A stretch of DNA of 64,000 nucleotides from positions 1,798,001 through 1,862,000 of the forward strand of contig NZ_QPKF01000001.1 of NCBI RefSeq assembly GCF_003339585.1, given 5' to 3'. This stretch comes from Exiguobacterium sp. RIT594. GTDB taxonomy: Bacteria > Bacillota > Bacilli > Exiguobacteriales > Exiguobacteriaceae. The notes beneath the pieces are model-generated. The model did not search any database. It saw nothing but the letters and a program-made list of their open reading frames with translations, and was not told the origin of the DNA. Made by a program: the position numbers and the translations under genes. Positions 60,742 through 64,000 of this stretch are shown piece by piece; positions within the stretch are counted from its first letter, which is position 1; each line of letters begins with the position of its first letter.

Positions 60742-62040
60742 ATGAACTTAGAAGAAATGCTAGTCTCGGTTGATACGTTTTATGTCTTATTCGCCACTTT
60801 ACTCGTCTTTACGATGCAGATTGGATTTTTATTACTTGAAACAGGAATGTTACGGGCAAAGAACGCCGGGCACGTCGCGGTTAAGCAATTAATCAGCTTC
60901 TCCGTTGCCGCCCTTGCCTTTTGGGCAATCGGATTCGGACTGACGTTCGGTGATGGTCCTGGTTTGATTGGCACAGAAGGATTTTTCCTCCAAGGAGGAT
61001 TTTCTAGTCTTGACTGGTCAAATGTAACAATCGATGTCAAGTTCCTCTTCCAACTGTCGTTTGTTGCCGTCTCCCTTGCTATCGCCTGGGGTGGGTTTGC
61101 GGAACGGGCAAAACTATCTGTCTACCTGTTGTTCGGGACGTTCTTCGTCGCCATTATCTACCCGATCATCGCCCGTTCCGTTTGGGCCGGCGGCTTCCTC
61201 GGTTCGCTCGGAATGCAGGATTTCGCCGGTTCAACCGTCGTCCACTTGCAAGGCGGGATTGCCGCTCTCGTCGCTGCTCTGATCCTGAAAAAACGGATTG
61301 GTGCTGAACAAACACCTTTACTCGGTCATAACGTCATCTACTCCGTCGTCGGCGCCTTCATCCTTTGGTTATGCTGGTTCGGTTTCAATGCCGGTTCGAC
61401 ATTAACGATTGCTGACGGATTCTTCAGCTATGTGGCCTTGACAACCTTGCTTGCGACGGCTGCCGGAGCACTCGGTGCACTTGCCATTTCCTTCTGGCAT
61501 CGCCGGGTCGCAGATATCCCGTCGATCATCAACGGCGTCCTGGCTGCTCTCGTCGCCATCACAGCAGCTTGTGCCTTCGTCGAACCGTGGGGAGCCGTCG
61601 TCATTGGTTTCCTGGCCGGTGTCATCACGTACGGTACAAGTATCCTGCTTGCCCGTCGTGTCGATGATCCATTGTGTGCTTTCTCTGTGCATGGTGTCGC
61701 CGGGATTTGGGGCACACTCGCTACCGGATTCTTCGCTTCACCGAGACTGGTTGAGATCACAGGAATTGGTCAAGCCGGATTGTTTTACGGCGGTGGTTTT
61801 ACACAACTCGGGGTTCAGACTCTTGGTGTCGTCTTCGCAGTCGTCGTCGTCAGTGTCTTAAGTTATGCTTTCCTCAAGTTACTCGACGTAACAATCGGTC
61901 TTCGAATCACACGTGAAGATGAACTGCGTGGACTCGATGTCGCCGAGCACGGACAAGCCTCTTACGATCTCCCGGCACCGGTCAGCAAAGAGTTGCACCC
62001 TGCGTATGAACAGGAAGAATCGACCGAAAAAGTCAATTGA
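60742..62040 (+). CDS. amtB: Ammonium transporter (Amt/NrgA family)
   Basis: Membrane channel of 432 residues for ammonium/ammonia, used under nitrogen limitation. Eleven helices are visible. Family motifs: FAERAKLSVYLLFGTFFVAIIYPI, STVVHLQGGIAALVAALIL (conserved His for conduction), WLCWFGFNAGSTL and FSVHGVAGIWGTLATG (second His). GGAGG precedes ATG 60742. A glnK/nrgB gene would be expected downstream in B. subtilis but is absent here: the gene ends at a terminator. Control by TnrA is inferred from the perfect box. Confidence 0.95.
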   Translation: MNLEEMLVSVDTFYVLFATLLVFTMQIGFLLLETGMLRAKNAGHVAVKQLISFSVAALAFWAIGFGLTFGDGPGLIGTEGFFLQGGFSSLDWSNVTIDVKFLFQLSFVAVSLAIAWGGFAERAKLSVYLLFGTFFVAIIYPIIARSVWAGGFLGSLGMQDFAGSTVVHLQGGIAALVAALILKKRIGAEQTPLLGHNVIYSVVGAFILWLCWFGFNAGSTLTIADGFFSYVALTTLLATAAGALGALAISFWHRRVADIPSIINGVLAALVAITAACAFVEPWGAVVIGFLAGVITYGTSILLARRVDDPLCAFSVHGVAGIWGTLATGFFASPRLVEITGIGQAGLFYGGGFTQLGVQTLGVVFAVVVVSVLSYAFLKLLDVTIGLRITREDELRGLDVAEHGQASYDLPAPVSKELHPAYEQEESTEKVN

Positions 62041-62051
62041 GCAGTATCCTC

Positions 62052-62089
62052 AAATCCCCCTTTGCCGTGATGGCAGAGGGGGATTTTTT
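62052..62089 (+). terminator. Terminator of amtB
   Basis: AATCCCCCTTTGCC / GGCAGAGGGGGATT stem followed by six T. Confidence 0.9.
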
Positions 62090-62103
62090 CTTTGATGCTA
62101 CAG

Positions 62104-63243
62104 TTATTTTTTTCTGGCGTAATATTCAGCAACAACGAGTGCTAAAACAGCGCCTGCGACGACGGTCGAAAAACCGCTGATCAGATACCCGATCAATGTC
62201 AAAACCAACACTTGTAAAAACGACGTAATCCGAAGAACTTTCCGTTTTGAAGCCGTCGCATCTCCAAACGGCAGCAAGCGGGTCAACAGATGCGAGTCGA
62301 TTGCCCGTGTAAACGGAGCCAATTGAAAGCTCGTCAGTCCGCTGAAGGCGGGAACAGCAAGAACGACTAACCATTCATTGTCTTTTCCAAGCCACATGAA
62401 GACGGCTCCGATTAAGGTCAAACGAATAATCAAACCGATCCCGTCCGTACTTCGAATGAATTGTTTCATGTACAGATAGTCAAATGTCCGGTTACGGTCA
62501 AACCCGATTTTTTCTACCAGAAGACTTAAGAGACGCCGGCGCTTATATGTCGTCGACAATCGCGGAACATCGACAAACCAGTTTGCGATGCGGTAAAAAC
62601 GGTCACGTGATTCCTGTTCCAGTGCAATCCAGTCCATCAACGGTAACTGATCCTGTTTTTTCAAATGAAGTGTCAGCAACAACAGACTCGTCACCACGAT
62701 GCTGAACGAACCCATTCCCAGCATGACGAGAACGCCGGCACCGGTTGCATATAAGAGGACGATCCGATGACCGACCCCTTCGAGTTTCGATAAGTTAGCT
62801 GCGGCACCAATCATGCTTAGGGCTACAAACAAACTGAACAACCCGATCGGTGAAGTTTCTTCTGTCCGAACATATAAGACCGCGACAGCGAGAAACGGGA
62901 TGACTGCCCGGATCATGCCAAACAGAGCGTTATAGGTTCGAACCCGCTTCATGTAACCGGTAAGGTGTGGCAGACTCGGAAGCAAAAAGACTTGGTCCGC
63001 TTCGGTTAAAAAGGTTCGTGTCGAGCGATAAAAGGCTAAGAAGATGAACAGACTGCCCATTACCAGGTTTCCTGGGAATGACGGATCCAGTTGATCTAAA
63101 AATCGTCCGTACACGACAAGGCCGTACAAGACGACGAAATAGACGGTAAACAGCAACCCGCCGTTCGCCATATACCGGGTATATTTCGTCATTTCCGCCA
63201 TAGCAGCCTGGTATCGTGTGCGCCATAAAACGGAACTTGTCAT
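62104..63243 (-). CDS. ecsB: ABC transporter permease EcsB
   Basis: Membrane subunit of the Ecs transporter, 379 residues with about eight hydrophobic helices. It follows the EcsA-type ATPase with a 4-bp ATGA overlap, as in Bacillus. The first part (LWRTRYQAAMAEMTKYTRYMANGGLLFTVYFV) and the middle block RRLLSLLVEKIGFDRNRTFDYLYMKQFIRSTDGIG resemble EcsB. Ecs mutants in B. subtilis are affected in secretion, competence and intramembrane proteolysis by RasP. The substrate is not known. There is no hit gene downstream, which is divergent elsewhere in Bacillus. Confidence 0.85.
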   Translation of the reverse strand: MTSSVLWRTRYQAAMAEMTKYTRYMANGGLLFTVYFVVLYGLVVYGRFLDQLDPSFPGNLVMGSLFIFLAFYRSTRTFLTEADQVFLLPSLPHLTGYMKRVRTYNALFGMIRAVIPFLAVAVLYVRTEETSPIGLFSLFVALSMIGAAANLSKLEGVGHRIVLLYATGAGVLVMLGMGSFSIVVTSLLLLTLHLKKQDQLPLMDWIALEQESRDRFYRIANWFVDVPRLSTTYKRRRLLSLLVEKIGFDRNRTFDYLYMKQFIRSTDGIGLIIRLTLIGAVFMWLGKDNEWLVVLAVPAFSGLTSFQLAPFTRAIDSHLLTRLLPFGDATASKRKVLRITSFLQVLVLTLIGYLISGFSTVVAGAVLALVVAEYYARKK

Positions 63244-63974
63244 CGTTCGGCCTCCTCGATGGCCGCGACATAGATATCATCAAGGGAGCCGTCCTTCAAA
63301 TCGTACCGATCTCGAAGTTCTCCGGTTGTCCCTTCTGCAGCGATCCGCCCTTCATGCAGTAAGATGAACCGATTGCAATGACGTTCTGCCGTCTCTAAAA
63401 TATGCGTCGACATCAGGATTCCTTTACCGTCCGCTTTTAATTCACTGAAAATCGTTAACAATTCACGAATGGCGAGCGGATCCAGTCCGACGAACGGTTC
63501 ATCGACGATCAACAACTCACTGCCCGTCACCAGAGCGCAGAGAATCATTGCTTTTTGTTTCATTCCTTTGGAAAAAACACTTGGAAACCACTCTAACTGT
63601 TTAGTCATCCGAAGCCGGGTTGCATAATGATCGATTCGTTCCTGAGCTTTTTTTTCCTCCACTGCATATCCTTGCGCCATCAAGCGCAAATGTTCACGTA
63701 AAGTCAATTGTTCATACAACATCGGTTGCTCTGGAATGTAGGCGACTTGTTTCCGGTATGTTTGTTCATCCTGTTCTAAACTGACACCGTTGATCAAGAT
63801 TTCTCCTGACTTGACCGGCAACAAACCGAGGATATGTTTAATCGTCGTTGATTTTCCGGCACCGTTCAGACCGATTAAGCCGACCAATTCTCCTTGGTTT
63901 ACCGATATATTGATATCATGGAGGACTTTTTTTGCTCCATATCCTCCTGATAACTCATTTATTTTTAACAACAC
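63240..63974 (-). CDS. ecsA: ABC transporter ATP-binding protein EcsA
   Basis: ATPase of about 244 residues powering EcsB. Walker A is GLNGAGKSTTIKHIL, the signature region is FSKGMKQKAMILCAL (Q-less, as in EcsA of Bacillus), Walker B is LLIVDEPFVGLD, and the H-loop is MSTHILETAERHCNRFI. GKGILMSTHIL and AYIPEQPMLYEQLTLREHL are close to EcsA. I prefer GTG 63974: the ATG at 63980 is only 3 nt from GGGAG, while GTG is 9 nt away. The downstream permease overlaps by 4 bp. The promoter lies beyond the window edge. Confidence 0.88.
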   Translation of the reverse strand: MLLKINELSGGYGAKKVLHDINISVNQGELVGLIGLNGAGKSTTIKHILGLLPVKSGEILINGVSLEQDEQTYRKQVAYIPEQPMLYEQLTLREHLRLMAQGYAVEEKKAQERIDHYATRLRMTKQLEWFPSVFSKGMKQKAMILCALVTGSELLIVDEPFVGLDPLAIRELLTIFSELKADGKGILMSTHILETAERHCNRFILLHEGRIAAEGTTGELRDRYDLKDGSLDDIYVAAIEEAER

Positions 63975-64000
63975 TCTCATCGACTCCCTTCATTAACCAT

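Overview
The window looks like a chromosomal segment of a low-to-moderate GC Firmicute of the order Bacillales. The best match from memory is Exiguobacterium. The reasons are B. subtilis-type housekeeping genes (addB-addA, ecsA-ecsB, comK, tnrA beside an ammonium transporter, glpP with glpF-glpK-glpD, hemE-hemH-hemY, yisL, yjbI, yczE and lplJ families), extended Shine-Dalgarno (SD) sequences, frequent GTG/TTG starts, CcpA-type cre boxes, and a C30 carotenoid cluster typical of orange-pigmented Bacillales. The genus is inference. I see no rRNA, tRNA, CRISPR array, phage or complete insertion sequence.

Layout. 1-4.95 kb: maltodextrin uptake (malE-malF, leftward) diverging from a neopullulanase-type GH13 enzyme, with several cre/LacI-type operators between them. 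5-9.8 kb: a CPA2 antiporter, an enoyl-CoA hydratase/isomerase, a MATE exporter, a YbaK deacylase and pssA. 9.9-18.1 kb: two convergent carotenoid operons. The rightward one has a CruF-like hydratase, an acyltransferase, a glycosyltransferase and a CrtP-like oxidase. The leftward one has a CrtI-like desaturase, crtN and crtM. They are separated by 430 bp that may hold a gene relic. 18.2-22.7 kb: a methyltransferase, yisL, and a large sensor kinase with a stand-alone receiver protein. 22.9-29.9 kb: addB-addA. 30-34.5 kb: truncated haemoglobin, two unknown proteins, comK, an OmpR-type two-component system, and an unlisted 51-codon membrane protein under Fur-like boxes. 34.6-39.4 kb: mgsA, an acyl-CoA ligase, an SDR, lplJ and a DsbA/FrnE-type protein. 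39.6-44.5 kb: the glycerol regulon, with a hairpin terminator in front of both glpF and glpD, fitting GlpP antitermination. 44.6-56.7 kb: a YczE-type membrane protein, an ABC exporter, two GNATs, a diguanylate cyclase, sucrose-6-phosphate hydrolase, a short PcrA-like helicase, mscL, a Cof phosphatase and cardiolipin synthase. 56.8-60.2 kb: hemE-hemH-hemY. 60.3-64 kb: tnrA diverging from amtB across a perfect TnrA box, then ecsA-ecsB.

How the parts work together. Carbon control (cre boxes) covers maltodextrin and glycerol use. A shared 18-bp inverted repeat links the enoyl-CoA hydratase with the acyl-CoA ligase and suggests a fatty-acid regulon. The most unusual signal is a recurring translation-start design. 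In front of addB and of an unknown gene at 31.5 kb, a near-perfect extended SD is separated from the only plausible ATG by a stable hairpin. If folded, the hairpin would bring the SD to near-normal distance from the ATG. A third, weaker example precedes the YczE-type gene. At the carotenoid acyltransferase the SD itself is locked in a small hairpin inside the upstream gene.
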